Assembly: GCF_016518545.1 (NCBI RefSeq)
Contig: NZ_JACVTO010000014.1
Coordinates: 62,001-126,000, forward strand
Direction: 5' to 3'
DNA length: 64,000 bases
Origin: Pseudomonas sp. S30
GTDB lineage: Bacteria > Pseudomonadota > Gammaproteobacteria > Pseudomonadales > Pseudomonadaceae
The position numbers and the translations under genes were made by a program. This document shows, piece by piece, positions 33,678-42,538 of the stretch (position 1 is its first letter; every line of letters begins with the position of its first letter). The notes under the pieces were generated by a model that worked only from the letters and a program-made list of their open reading frames with translations, did no database searches and was not told the origin of the DNA.

Positions 33678-36323
33678 ATGCAAGACCTCGATCCTATCGA
33701 AACCCAGGAATGGCTGGATGCCCTGGAGTCGGTCCTCGACAAAGAAGGCGAAGACCGCGCTCATTACCTGATGACCCGTATGGGCGAGCTGGCCACCCGC
33801 AGTGGTTCGCAGCTGCCCTATGCCATCACCACGCCATACCGTAACACCATCCCTGTCACCCACGAAGCACGCATGCCTGGCGACCTGTTCATGGAACGCC
33901 GCATTCGCTCGATGGTGCGTTGGAACGCCCTGGCCATGGTCATGCGTACCAACCTGAAGGATTCGGACCTGGGCGGACACATCTCGAGCTTCGCCTCCAG
34001 CGCCACCTTGTACGACATCGGCTTCAACTACTTCTTCCAGGCGCCCACCGACGAGCACGGCGGCGACCTGATCTTCTATCAGGGTCATGCTTCGCCAGGC
34101 ATCTATGCCCGCGCGTTCATGGAAGGTCGCATCAGCGAAGAGCAGATGAACAACTTCCGCCAGGAAGTGGACGGCAAAGGCCTGTCCTCGTATCCGCACC
34201 CGTGGCTGATGCCCGATTTCTGGCAGTTCCCTACCGTGTCCATGGGCCTGGGCCCGATCCAGGCGATCTACCAGGCCCGCTTCATGAAGTACCTGGAAGC
34301 GCGCGGCTACATCCAGCCGGGCAAGCAGAAAGTCTGGTGCTTCATGGGCGACGGCGAATGCGACGAGCCGGAATCGCTCGGCGCGATCTCTCTGGCCGGC
34401 CGCGAGAAGCTGGACAACCTGATCTTCGTCATCAACTGTAACCTGCAGCGCCTCGACGGCCCGGTTCGCGGCAACGGCAAGATCATCCAGGAACTCGAAG
34501 GCGTGTTCCGTGGCGGTGGCTGGAACGTCAACAAGGTGGTCTGGGGCCGCTTCTGGGATCCACTGCTGGCCAAGGACACCAACGGTGCCCTGCAGCGCCG
34601 CATGGACGAAGTCATCGACGGCGAATACCAGAACTACAAGGCCAAGGACGGTGCGTACGTCCGTGAGCACTTCTTCAACACCCCGGAACTCAAGGCCATG
34701 GTCGAAGACCTGTCCGACGACGAGATCTGGAAGCTCAACCGTGGCGGCCACGACCCGTACAAGGTCTACGCGGCCTACCACCAGGCGGTGAACCACAAGG
34801 AACAGCCGACCGTCATCCTGGCCAAGACCATCAAAGGTTATGGCACCGGGGCCGGCGAAGCCAAGAACACCGCGCACAACACCAAGAAGGTGGACGTCGA
34901 CAGCCTGCGCAAATTCCGCGACCGCTTCGACATCCCGGTCAAGGATGCCGAGCTGGAGAACCTGCCGTTCTTCAAGCCCGAGGAAGGTTCGGCCGAAGCC
35001 AAGTACCTGGCCGAGCGTCGCGCTGCCCTGGGTGGCTTCGTGCCCCAGCGTCGCGCCAAGAGCTTCAGCGTGCCGACCCCGCCACTGGAAACCCTCAAGG
35101 CGATCCTGGACGGCTCGGGCGACCGTGAAATCTCCACCACCATGGCCTTCGTGCGCATCCTGGCGCAGCTGGTCAAGGACAAGGAAATCGGCCAGCGCAT
35201 CGTGCCGATCATCCCGGACGAAGCCCGTACCTTCGGTATGGAAGGCATGTTCCGTCAGCTGGGCATCTACTCCTCGGTCGGTCAGCTCTACGAGCCGGTC
35301 GACAAGGACCAGGTGATGTTCTACCGCGAGGACAAGAAGGGCCAGATCCTCGAGGAAGGCATCAACGAGGCCGGCGCCATGTCCTCGTTCATCGCCGCCG
35401 GTACTTCGTACAGCTGCCACAACCAGCCGATGCTGCCGTTCTACATCTTCTACTCGATGTTCGGCTTCCAGCGTATCGGCGACCTGGCCTGGGCCGCTGG
35501 CGACAGCCGCACCCGCGGCTTCCTGATCGGCGGTACCGCCGGGCGTACCACCTTGAACGGTGAGGGCCTGCAGCACGAAGACGGTCACAGCCACATGATG
35601 GCGGGCACCATCCCGAACTGCCGTACCTACGATCCGACCTACGGCTACGAGCTGGCGGTGATCATCCAGGACGGCATGAAGAAGATGACCGAAGAGCAAC
35701 AGGACATCTTCTACTACATCACCGTGATGAACGAGTCCTACCAGCAGCCTGCCATTCCGGCCGGTGCCGAGGAAGGCATCATCAAGGGCATGTACCTGCT
35801 CGAAGAAGACACCCGCGACGCCGCGCACCACGTGCAGCTGATGGGTTCGGGCACCATCCTGCGCGAAGTGCGCGAGGCGGCGAAGATCCTGCGTGAAGAG
35901 TTCAACGTCGGTGCCGACGTATGGAGCGTCACCAGCTTCAACGAACTGCGTCGCGACGGCCTGGCCGTGGAACGCGCCAACCGCCTCAAGCCTGGCCAGA
36001 AGCCACAGCAGACCTACGTCGAGCAGTGCCTGAGCGGCCGCAAAGGGCCGGTCATCGCCTCCACCGACTACATGAAGCTGTTCGCCGAGCAGATCCGCCA
36101 GTGGGTGCCGAGCAAAGAGTTCAAGGTCCTGGGTACCGACGGCTACGGCCGCAGCGACAGCCGCAAGAAGCTGCGTCACTTCTTCGAAGTCGACCGCCAC
36201 TTCGTGGTGCTGGCTGCCCTGGAAGCCCTGGCTGACCGTGGCGAGATCGAACCCAAGGTTGTGGCTGACGCCATCGTCAAGTTCGGCATCGACCCGGACA
36301 AGCGCAACCCACTGGACTGCTGA
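33678..36323 (+). CDS. aceE: Pyruvate dehydrogenase E1 component, homodimeric type
   Basis: AceE decarboxylates pyruvate with thiamine diphosphate and passes the acetyl group to AceF. The 881-aa protein starts MQDLDPIETQEWLDALESVL. The ThDP motif GDGECDEPES (about residue 224) with NCNLQRLDGP downstream and HEARMPGDLFMERRIRSMV near the N-terminus are standard. Two PdhR-like palindromes lie 110-176 bases upstream, and aceF follows 13 bases downstream. Confidence 0.97.
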   Translation: MQDLDPIETQEWLDALESVLDKEGEDRAHYLMTRMGELATRSGSQLPYAITTPYRNTIPVTHEARMPGDLFMERRIRSMVRWNALAMVMRTNLKDSDLGGHISSFASSATLYDIGFNYFFQAPTDEHGGDLIFYQGHASPGIYARAFMEGRISEEQMNNFRQEVDGKGLSSYPHPWLMPDFWQFPTVSMGLGPIQAIYQARFMKYLEARGYIQPGKQKVWCFMGDGECDEPESLGAISLAGREKLDNLIFVINCNLQRLDGPVRGNGKIIQELEGVFRGGGWNVNKVVWGRFWDPLLAKDTNGALQRRMDEVIDGEYQNYKAKDGAYVREHFFNTPELKAMVEDLSDDEIWKLNRGGHDPYKVYAAYHQAVNHKEQPTVILAKTIKGYGTGAGEAKNTAHNTKKVDVDSLRKFRDRFDIPVKDAELENLPFFKPEEGSAEAKYLAERRAALGGFVPQRRAKSFSVPTPPLETLKAILDGSGDREISTTMAFVRILAQLVKDKEIGQRIVPIIPDEARTFGMEGMFRQLGIYSSVGQLYEPVDKDQVMFYREDKKGQILEEGINEAGAMSSFIAAGTSYSCHNQPMLPFYIFYSMFGFQRIGDLAWAAGDSRTRGFLIGGTAGRTTLNGEGLQHEDGHSHMMAGTIPNCRTYDPTYGYELAVIIQDGMKKMTEEQQDIFYYITVMNESYQQPAIPAGAEEGIIKGMYLLEEDTRDAAHHVQLMGSGTILREVREAAKILREEFNVGADVWSVTSFNELRRDGLAVERANRLKPGQKPQQTYVEQCLSGRKGPVIASTDYMKLFAEQIRQWVPSKEFKVLGTDGYGRSDSRKKLRHFFEVDRHFVVLAALEALADRGEIEPKVVADAIVKFGIDPDKRNPLDC

Positions 36324-36336
36324 GGAGTATTTTTAA

Positions 36337-37992
36337 GTGAGCGAACTCATTCGCGTACCTGACATCGGCAGCGGTGAAGGTGAAATCATCGAGCTGTTCG
36401 TCAAGGTCGGCGACCGTATCGAGGCCGACCAGAGCCTGCTGACCCTGGAGTCGGACAAGGCCTCCATGGAGATCCCGGCGCCCAAGGCCGGTGTCGTCAA
36501 GGAGCTGAAGGTCAAGCTGGGCGACCGCCTCAAGGAAGGCGACGAGCTGCTGGTCCTGGAAGCCGAGGGCGCCGCTGCGGCGCCTGAAGCGGCCGCCGAG
36601 GAGAAACCGGCGCCAGCGCCTGCCGCGGCCGCCGAGCAGCCCGCCGAACAGGCAGCGCCCGCGCCGGCTGCAGCGCCCGCCGCTGCCAGCGTGCAGGACA
36701 TCCACGTGCCGGACATCGGTTCGTCCGGCAAGGCCAAGATCATCGAAGTGCTGGTCAAGGCCGGCGATACGGTCGAAGCCGACCAGTCGCTGATCACCCT
36801 GGAGTCGGACAAGGCCTCCATGGAGATCCCATCCCCGGCGGCGGGCGTGATCAAGGAAGTGATCTGCAAGCTGGACGACGAAGTCGGCACCGGCGACCTG
36901 ATCTTCAAGCTGGAAGTCGCCGGAGCAGCCCCTGCCGCTGCGCCAGCGCCCGCTGCCCAGGCTCCGGCGGCTGCCAAGGCCGATGCCGCGCCAGCCGCAG
37001 CACCTGCGCCAGCACCAGCCCCTGCCCAGGCCACCGCGCCAGCCGCGGCCACGGCCCCGGCTGCCGGCAGCAATGCCAAGGTCCACGCCGGCCCTGCCGT
37101 GCGTCAGTTGGCGCGGGAATTCGGCGTGGATCTGGGTGCGGTCAGCGCGACCGGCCCGCACGGCCGTATCCTCAAGGAAGACGTGCAGGTCTACGTCAAG
37201 GCCATGATGCAGAAGGCCAAGGAAGCGCCTGCCGCTGGCGGCGCGACCGGTGGCGCGGGTATTCCGCCGATTCCGGCCGTGGACTTCAGCAAGTTCGGTG
37301 AAGTCGAGGAAGTGGCCCTCACCCGCCTGATGCAGGTCGGTGCCGCCAACCTGCACCGCAGCTGGCTGAACGTGCCGCACGTGACCCAGTTCGACTCGGC
37401 CGACATCACCGAGCTGGAAGCCTTCCGCGTGGCGCAGAAAGCCGTGGCCGAGAAGGCTGGCGTCAAGCTGACCGTCCTGCCGCTGCTGCTCAAGGCCTGT
37501 GCGCACCTGCTCAAGGAACTGCCGGACTTCAACAGTTCGCTGGCGCCGAGCGGCAAGGCGATCATCCGCAAGAAGTACGTCAACGTCGGTTTCGCCGTCG
37601 ACACCCCGGATGGCCTGCTGGTCCCTGTGATCAAGAACGTCGACCAGAAGAGCTTGCTGCAACTGGCAGGCGAAGCGGCGGCCCTGGCCGAGAAGGCGCG
37701 CACCAAGAAGCTGTCGGCCGACGACATGCAAGGCGCCTGCTTCACCATTTCCAGCCTTGGCCACATTGGCGGCACCGGCTTCACGCCGATCGTCAACGCG
37801 CCGGAAGTGGCGATTCTCGGCGTCTCCAAGGCGACCATGCAGCCGGTGTGGGACGGCAAGGCCTTCCAGCCCAAGCTGATGCTGCCGCTGTCGCTGTCCT
37901 ACGATCACCGGGTGATCAACGGTGCGGCCGCCGCTCGCTTCACCAAGCGCCTGAGCGACCTGCTGGCGGATATCCGCACCCTGCTGCTGTAA
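36337..37992 (+). CDS. aceF: Dihydrolipoyllysine acetyltransferase, E2 of pyruvate dehydrogenase
   Basis: AceF transfers acetyl groups to CoA and is the core of the complex. The 551-aa protein starts at a GTG (36337) behind GAGGAG. It has two lipoyl domains with Lys41 and Lys159 in ESDKASMEIP, each followed by long Ala-Pro linkers. A peripheral-subunit-binding domain (VRQLAREFGVDLGAV, about 253-267) and a catalytic domain with His524 in SYDHRVINGA complete it. Confidence 0.97.
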   Translation: MSELIRVPDIGSGEGEIIELFVKVGDRIEADQSLLTLESDKASMEIPAPKAGVVKELKVKLGDRLKEGDELLVLEAEGAAAAPEAAAEEKPAPAPAAAAEQPAEQAAPAPAAAPAAASVQDIHVPDIGSSGKAKIIEVLVKAGDTVEADQSLITLESDKASMEIPSPAAGVIKEVICKLDDEVGTGDLIFKLEVAGAAPAAAPAPAAQAPAAAKADAAPAAAPAPAPAPAQATAPAAATAPAAGSNAKVHAGPAVRQLAREFGVDLGAVSATGPHGRILKEDVQVYVKAMMQKAKEAPAAGGATGGAGIPPIPAVDFSKFGEVEEVALTRLMQVGAANLHRSWLNVPHVTQFDSADITELEAFRVAQKAVAEKAGVKLTVLPLLLKACAHLLKELPDFNSSLAPSGKAIIRKKYVNVGFAVDTPDGLLVPVIKNVDQKSLLQLAGEAAALAEKARTKKLSADDMQGACFTISSLGHIGGTGFTPIVNAPEVAILGVSKATMQPVWDGKAFQPKLMLPLSLSYDHRVINGAAAARFTKRLSDLLADIRTLLL

Positions 37993-38000
37993 CGCGGCAC

Positions 38001-38022
38001 CCGCCTCCCCCCGGGGAGGCGG
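38001..38022. repeat. Perfect dyad just after aceF
   Basis: CCGCCTCCCC (38001-38010) and GGGGAGGCGG (38013-38022) form a 10-bp perfect inverted repeat two bases apart. There is no T-run; it may be a 3'-end stabilising or pausing hairpin ahead of the real terminator. Confidence 0.5.
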
Positions 38023-38056
38023 ACATCGATTTCGAGCTGCCACGCTCGTACCTCAA

Positions 38057-38081
38057 CCCCGCCCCTGGCGGGGCTTTTTTT
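38057..38081 (+). terminator. Intrinsic terminator of aceEF
   Basis: CCCCGCC-CCT-GGCGGGG (38057-38073) is a GC-rich hairpin followed by a C and seven T residues (38075-38081), a textbook rho-independent terminator on the plus strand. Confidence 0.9.
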
Positions 38082-38306
38082 GCGTGCGATCGCCAGAACG
38101 ATGGACCACGGCGGGGCTGGATCGCATCGCCGTTGAACCCCTGAGCCTGCCGGGGGACTACAGAATCGGACAGCGCCGCCGAAAACCTGACAAGCACCGC
38201 CGTATGGCCGCTTGCCAGCCCACCGGACATGGTGCACCCTTGCCCAATGCGTCCACCGCCGCTGTGCGGCCTACCGCGCCAACCGCCTTGTTCAAGCGAG
38301 TTCTCG

Positions 38307-40997
38307 ATGAATAGCCAACCCGATGTCGCCAGCAGTGTGGCGGCCGAGGTCGTGACGCAGCTCCCCGTGCCTTCGCGGCTCGGCATGCTGCGTTTCGAGC
38401 GGCTGAACGAAGCGAGCTGGGCGATGCTGTTCCTCGATCCGGCCTGCGACCGACAGTTCGGCTTGCCGGCCGTCGAGCTCTGCGCGCTGGTAGGCTCGCC
38501 GTACGCCAGCCTGATGGAGCCCGAAGCGCGCTACCAGTTGCACGACGACATCCAGCAGCAGTTGGCCCGCCGCAAGCACTACCGGGTACGCTACACCCTG
38601 CACGGCGCCCACGGTCCGTTGCGCATCCTGGAAACCGGTGAGGCCTACGCGCAGCATCACCGCCAGCTGTTGCGCGGCTACCTGACGGTGCTGGACGACC
38701 AGACGGACTTCAGCCGCCAGGACACCAACGCCCTGGAGTCGCGCAACAGTCATCTGCAACTGGCCCTGCAACTCAACCAGCACGCGCAGCAGGAGCAACT
38801 CGAACACCTCGAACGCGTGCGTGCCCAGCAGGACCTGATCCTGCGCCTGGCGCGCCAGCGCTACAGCGCCAGCAACTCGCTGCTCGAGGCCGCCGAGCTG
38901 ATCACCCGCAGCGCCTGCGAGATCTATGGCCTGGACTGCGCGAGCATCTGGTACCTCAACGAGCAACGCCTGGAGCCGATCGCCGCCTGGTATCGATCCG
39001 AACAGCGCCACCGCCTGCCGCAACCGATCGATGCCGGCCAGTATCCCGATTATCTCGAGGCGCTGCACACCAGCCGCGCCATCGACGCCCATAACGCCAG
39101 CCACGACCCGCGCACCCGCGACCTGGTGCAGGACCTGTCGAGCACCAGCGACAACGCCAGGCTCGATGCCGGTATCCGTGTCGATGGCCAGGTGGTGGGC
39201 GTGCTGTGCCTGGAGCAGACCGCAGATCCCCGCGCCTGGCAGTCCGACGAAATCGCCTTCGCCGGCGAGCTGGCCGACCAGTTCGCCCAGGTCATCACCA
39301 ACCACAACCGGCGCACCGCCACCAGCGCCCTGCACCTGTTCCAGCGCGCGGTGGAGCAGAGCGCCAGCGCGTTTCTGCTGGTCAACCGCGACGGCGTGGT
39401 GGAGTACGTCAACCCCAGCTTCACCGCCATCACCCAGTACAGCACCGAGGAAGTCCAGGGTCACCACCTGGCCGAACTGCCGGCGCTGGAGAACCTCAGC
39501 CAGCTGATCTTCGACCCTCCCTCGAGCCTGGCCGTGGGCAACAGCTGGCAAGGCGAGTTCAAGAGCCGGCGCAAGAGCCTGGAGCCCTACTGGGGCCAGC
39601 TGTCGATTTCCAGGGTATATGGGGACAACCGCGAACTGACCCACTACATCGGCATCTACGAAGACATCACCCAGAACAAACTCGCCCAGCAGCGTATCGA
39701 GCGCCTGGCCTACACCGACAACCTGACCAGCCTGGGCAACCGTCCCGCCTTCATCCGCAGCCTCGACGAGCGCTTCGCCCGTGACGGCGGCATTCCCATC
39801 TGCCTGCTGCTGGTGGACATCGACAACTTCAAGCGCATCAACGACAGCCTTGGCCACCAGACCGGCGACAAGCTGCTCATCAGCCTGGCCCGGCGCCTGC
39901 GCAACAGCCTGAACAGCAGCGGCAGCCTGGCGCGTTTCGCCAGCAACGAGTTCGCCGTGCTGCTCGATGGCACCAGCCTGGAAGACGGCCAGGCCATCGC
40001 CCAGCAACTGCTGCGTACCCTCGACAAGCCCATGTTCGTCGACAACCAGCTGATCAACGTCACCGCCTCGGTGGGCCTGGCGTGCGCGCCGCTGCACGGC
40101 GCCGACCCGCAGACGCTGATGAAGAACGCAGGCCTGGCGCTGCACAAGGCCAAGGCCAACGGCAAGCACCAGGTGCAGGTCTTCACCGAGGTGCTCAATG
40201 CCGAGGCCAGCTACAAGCTGTTCGTGGAGAACAACCTGCGCCGGGCGCTGACCCAGAACGAGCTGGAAGTGTTCTACCAGCCCAAGCTGTGCCTGCGCAG
40301 TGGCCGCCTGCTGGGACTCGAGGCGCTGCTGCGCTGGAACCACCCCGAGCGCGGCATGATCCGTCCCGACCAGTTCATCAGTGTGGCCGAGGAAACCGGC
40401 CTGATCATTCCCATTGGCAAGTGGGTGGTGCGCCAGGCGTGTCGCATGAGTCAGGAACTGCACGAGGCGGGCATGGGCAACCTGCACGTGGCCATCAACC
40501 TGTCGCCCAAGCAGTTCTCCGACCCTGAACTGGTCAGCTCCATCGGCACCATCGTCAAGGAAGAGGCGCTGCCCCCGCACCTGCTGGAGCTGGAGCTGAC
40601 CGAGGGCCTGCTGCTCGAAGCCACCGAAGACACCCGCCGGCAACTGGACGAACTCAAGCAACTGGGCCTGACCCTGGCCATGGACGATTTCGGCACCGGC
40701 TATTCGTCGCTGAGCTACCTGAAGAAATTTCCCATCGACATCATCAAGATCGATCGCAGCTTCATCAGCGAAATTCCCGCCAACCAGGATGACATGGAGA
40801 TCACCTCGGCGGTGGTGGCCATGGCCCACAACCTCAAGCTCAAGGTGGTCGCCGAAGGCATCGAGACCTCCGAGCAACTGGCCTTCCTGCGCCGCCACCG
40901 CTGCGATGTCGGCCAGGGCTACCTGTTCGACCGGCCGATCCCTGGCCGCGAGCTGGTCGACAAGCTCAAACGCTATCCACGAGGCCCGGTGGCCTGA
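38307..40997 (+). CDS. dipA: c-di-GMP phosphodiesterase DipA-like (GAF-PAS-GGDEF-EAL)
   Basis: The 896-aa protein has an N-terminal sensory region, a GAF domain (about 180-335), a PAS domain (about 340-455), a GGDEF-like domain and an EAL domain. The GGDEF site reads ASNEF (about 547-551), so diguanylate cyclase activity is unlikely. The EAL site is intact (GLEALLRWNHP near 670, and DDFGTGYSSLSYL). This is the pattern of P. aeruginosa DipA (PA5017), which promotes biofilm dispersion, and the flanking order aceF-dipA-msrA is the same. The start MNSQPDVASSVAAEV was chosen over an upstream Pro-rich extension. Confidence 0.9.
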   Translation: MNSQPDVASSVAAEVVTQLPVPSRLGMLRFERLNEASWAMLFLDPACDRQFGLPAVELCALVGSPYASLMEPEARYQLHDDIQQQLARRKHYRVRYTLHGAHGPLRILETGEAYAQHHRQLLRGYLTVLDDQTDFSRQDTNALESRNSHLQLALQLNQHAQQEQLEHLERVRAQQDLILRLARQRYSASNSLLEAAELITRSACEIYGLDCASIWYLNEQRLEPIAAWYRSEQRHRLPQPIDAGQYPDYLEALHTSRAIDAHNASHDPRTRDLVQDLSSTSDNARLDAGIRVDGQVVGVLCLEQTADPRAWQSDEIAFAGELADQFAQVITNHNRRTATSALHLFQRAVEQSASAFLLVNRDGVVEYVNPSFTAITQYSTEEVQGHHLAELPALENLSQLIFDPPSSLAVGNSWQGEFKSRRKSLEPYWGQLSISRVYGDNRELTHYIGIYEDITQNKLAQQRIERLAYTDNLTSLGNRPAFIRSLDERFARDGGIPICLLLVDIDNFKRINDSLGHQTGDKLLISLARRLRNSLNSSGSLARFASNEFAVLLDGTSLEDGQAIAQQLLRTLDKPMFVDNQLINVTASVGLACAPLHGADPQTLMKNAGLALHKAKANGKHQVQVFTEVLNAEASYKLFVENNLRRALTQNELEVFYQPKLCLRSGRLLGLEALLRWNHPERGMIRPDQFISVAEETGLIIPIGKWVVRQACRMSQELHEAGMGNLHVAINLSPKQFSDPELVSSIGTIVKEEALPPHLLELELTEGLLLEATEDTRRQLDELKQLGLTLAMDDFGTGYSSLSYLKKFPIDIIKIDRSFISEIPANQDDMEITSAVVAMAHNLKLKVVAEGIETSEQLAFLRRHRCDVGQGYLFDRPIPGRELVDKLKRYPRGPVA

Positions 40998-41124
40998 CAG
41001 GCGCACCATCCTCGGGCACTATAGAACGCATCCGGCCCTGATCGCCGCCAGCCCGCCCTTGCCGGAGCGGATTCAGGCACGATCGGCCCCCCGTACTCTC
41101 CCGTTGCCACACAGAGGAATGATC

Positions 41125-41790
41125 ATGGTCCTGCGCTCGGAAATCCTGGTGAACAAAAACGTCCTGCCCACTGCCGAACAAGCCCTGCCGGGCCGCGAAA
41201 CGCCGATGGCGCTGCCCGAATTCCACTACGTGTTCGAGGGCACCCCGCTGCTCGGTCCGTTCTTCGAGGACGTGGACTTCGCGATCTTCGGCCTGGGCTG
41301 CTTCTGGGGCGCCGAACGGCGCTTCTGGCAGCGCGAGGGCGTGGTCAGCACGGTGGTCGGCTACGCCGGCGGCTACACGCCGAACCCGACCTACGAAGAA
41401 GTCTGCTCGGGCCTGACCGGCCACACCGAGGTGGTGCTGGTGGTGTTCGACAAGGCCAAGGTCAGCTACCGCGAGCTGCTGGCGATGTTCTGGGAACTGC
41501 ACAACCCCACCCAGGGCATGCGCCAGGGCAACGATGTGGGGACGCAGTACCGCTCGGCCATCTACTGCACCAGCCCCGAGCAGCTGGAACAGGCCGAGGC
41601 GAGCAAGGCCGCCTTCCAGGCCGAGCTGAACAAGGCCGGGTTCGGTGCCATCACCACGGAAATCGCCCAGGCGCCGACCGTGTACTTTGCCGAGGCCTAC
41701 CACCAGCAGTACCTGGCCAAGAATCCCGAGGGCTACTGCGGCATCGGCGGCACCGGCGTGTGCCTGCCGCCCAGCCTGCAGGGCAACTGA
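41125..41790 (+). CDS. msrA: Peptide methionine-(S)-S-oxide reductase MsrA
   Basis: MsrA reduces methionine-S-sulfoxide in proteins. The 221-aa protein has the catalytic Cys59 in FGLGCFWGAERRF and the recycling Cys residues in GYCGIGGTGVCLPP at the C-terminus. AGAGGA precedes the ATG at 41125 by 7 bases, which favours it over the ATG at 41119. It follows dipA as in other pseudomonads. Confidence 0.95.
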   Translation: MVLRSEILVNKNVLPTAEQALPGRETPMALPEFHYVFEGTPLLGPFFEDVDFAIFGLGCFWGAERRFWQREGVVSTVVGYAGGYTPNPTYEEVCSGLTGHTEVVLVVFDKAKVSYRELLAMFWELHNPTQGMRQGNDVGTQYRSAIYCTSPEQLEQAEASKAAFQAELNKAGFGAITTEIAQAPTVYFAEAYHQQYLAKNPEGYCGIGGTGVCLPPSLQGN

Positions 41791-41793
41791 GCC

Positions 41794-42414
41794 ATGGGCA
41801 TGGTGCTGTTCCATTCCCCCCTGTCACCCTTCGTGCGCAAGGTGATGCTGGTGCTGCACGAAACCGATCAACTCCAGCGGGTCACGCTGCATCCGGTCAA
41901 CATCAGCCCGGTCAGCGGTGATCCGCACCTGGCCCAGGACAACCCGATCGGCAAGATCCCGGCCCTGCGCCTGGTCGATGGTACGGTGCTGCATGACAGC
42001 CGGGTGATCTGCGAATACCTCGACACCCAGCATGTCGGCCCTCCGCTGATTCCACGCGAGGGCTCGGCGCGCTGGCGGCGGCTGACCCTGGCCTCGCAGG
42101 TCGATGCCATTCTCGATGCGGCGGTGTCCAGCCGCTACGAGAGCTTCCTGCGCCCGGCCGACAAGCGCTGGGATGGCTGGTTGCAGGCGCAGGCGCAGAA
42201 GATCCGCAGCAGCCTGGCGAACCTGGAGCAGCAGCACCTGGCGGAAATCGCCTCGGGCTTCGACATCGTCGCCATCGGCGTGGCCTGCGCCCTCGGCTAC
42301 CTGGACCTGCGCCAGCCGGACTTCGGCTGGCGTGAGCAGCAGCCGGGGCTGGCGGCGTGGTATGCGCAAATCAGCCAGCGGCCCTCGATGCGCGCGACCG
42401 AACCGGTGGCCTGA
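41794..42414 (+). CDS. Glutathione S-transferase family protein
   Basis: The 206-aa protein has an N-terminal thioredoxin-fold domain (LFHSPLSPFVRKVMLVLHET; NPIGKIPALRLVDG; LHDSRVICEYLD) and a helical C-terminal domain. It starts three bases after the msrA stop, so the pair is probably co-transcribed and may serve oxidative-stress repair. Substrate is unknown. Confidence 0.88.
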   Translation: MGMVLFHSPLSPFVRKVMLVLHETDQLQRVTLHPVNISPVSGDPHLAQDNPIGKIPALRLVDGTVLHDSRVICEYLDTQHVGPPLIPREGSARWRRLTLASQVDAILDAAVSSRYESFLRPADKRWDGWLQAQAQKIRSSLANLEQQHLAEIASGFDIVAIGVACALGYLDLRQPDFGWREQQPGLAAWYAQISQRPSMRATEPVA

Positions 42415-42448
42415 TTCGCCCAGGCCGGCGCTGCCGGTGAGAGCGGCC

Positions 42449-42538
42449 TTAACCGCGGTGGTCGCCCCTGGTGTTCACCGCGAACAAGCGCTCCAGCCGC
42501 TGCGCCAGCCAGCGTCCGATCGCACGGTCCTCCCTCAT
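42449..42538 (-). CDS. Possible 29-aa small protein coupled to creD
   Basis: The ATG at 42536-42538 overlaps the creD stop (ATGA). The product is MREDRAIGRWLAQRLERLFA followed by nine residues, predicted to form a basic amphipathic helix. Overlap suggests translational coupling, but the length makes chance possible. No family is recognised. Confidence 0.25.
   Translation of the reverse strand: MREDRAIGRWLAQRLERLFAVNTRGDHRG

Larger units (their letters stand above)
37993..38306. other. 314-bp intergenic region between aceF and dipA
   Basis: It contains the dyad at 38001-38022 and the terminator at 38057-38081. The remaining 225 bases hold no gene I can support and should carry the dipA promoter. 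Confidence 0.6.

Noticed and set aside
33486..36200. 904-codon antisense frame opposite aceE
   Set aside because: Mirror of the conserved aceE coding sequence; no motif or ribosome binding site.
38292..41009. 905-codon antisense frame opposite dipA
   Set aside because: Shadow frame of a clearly conserved protein.
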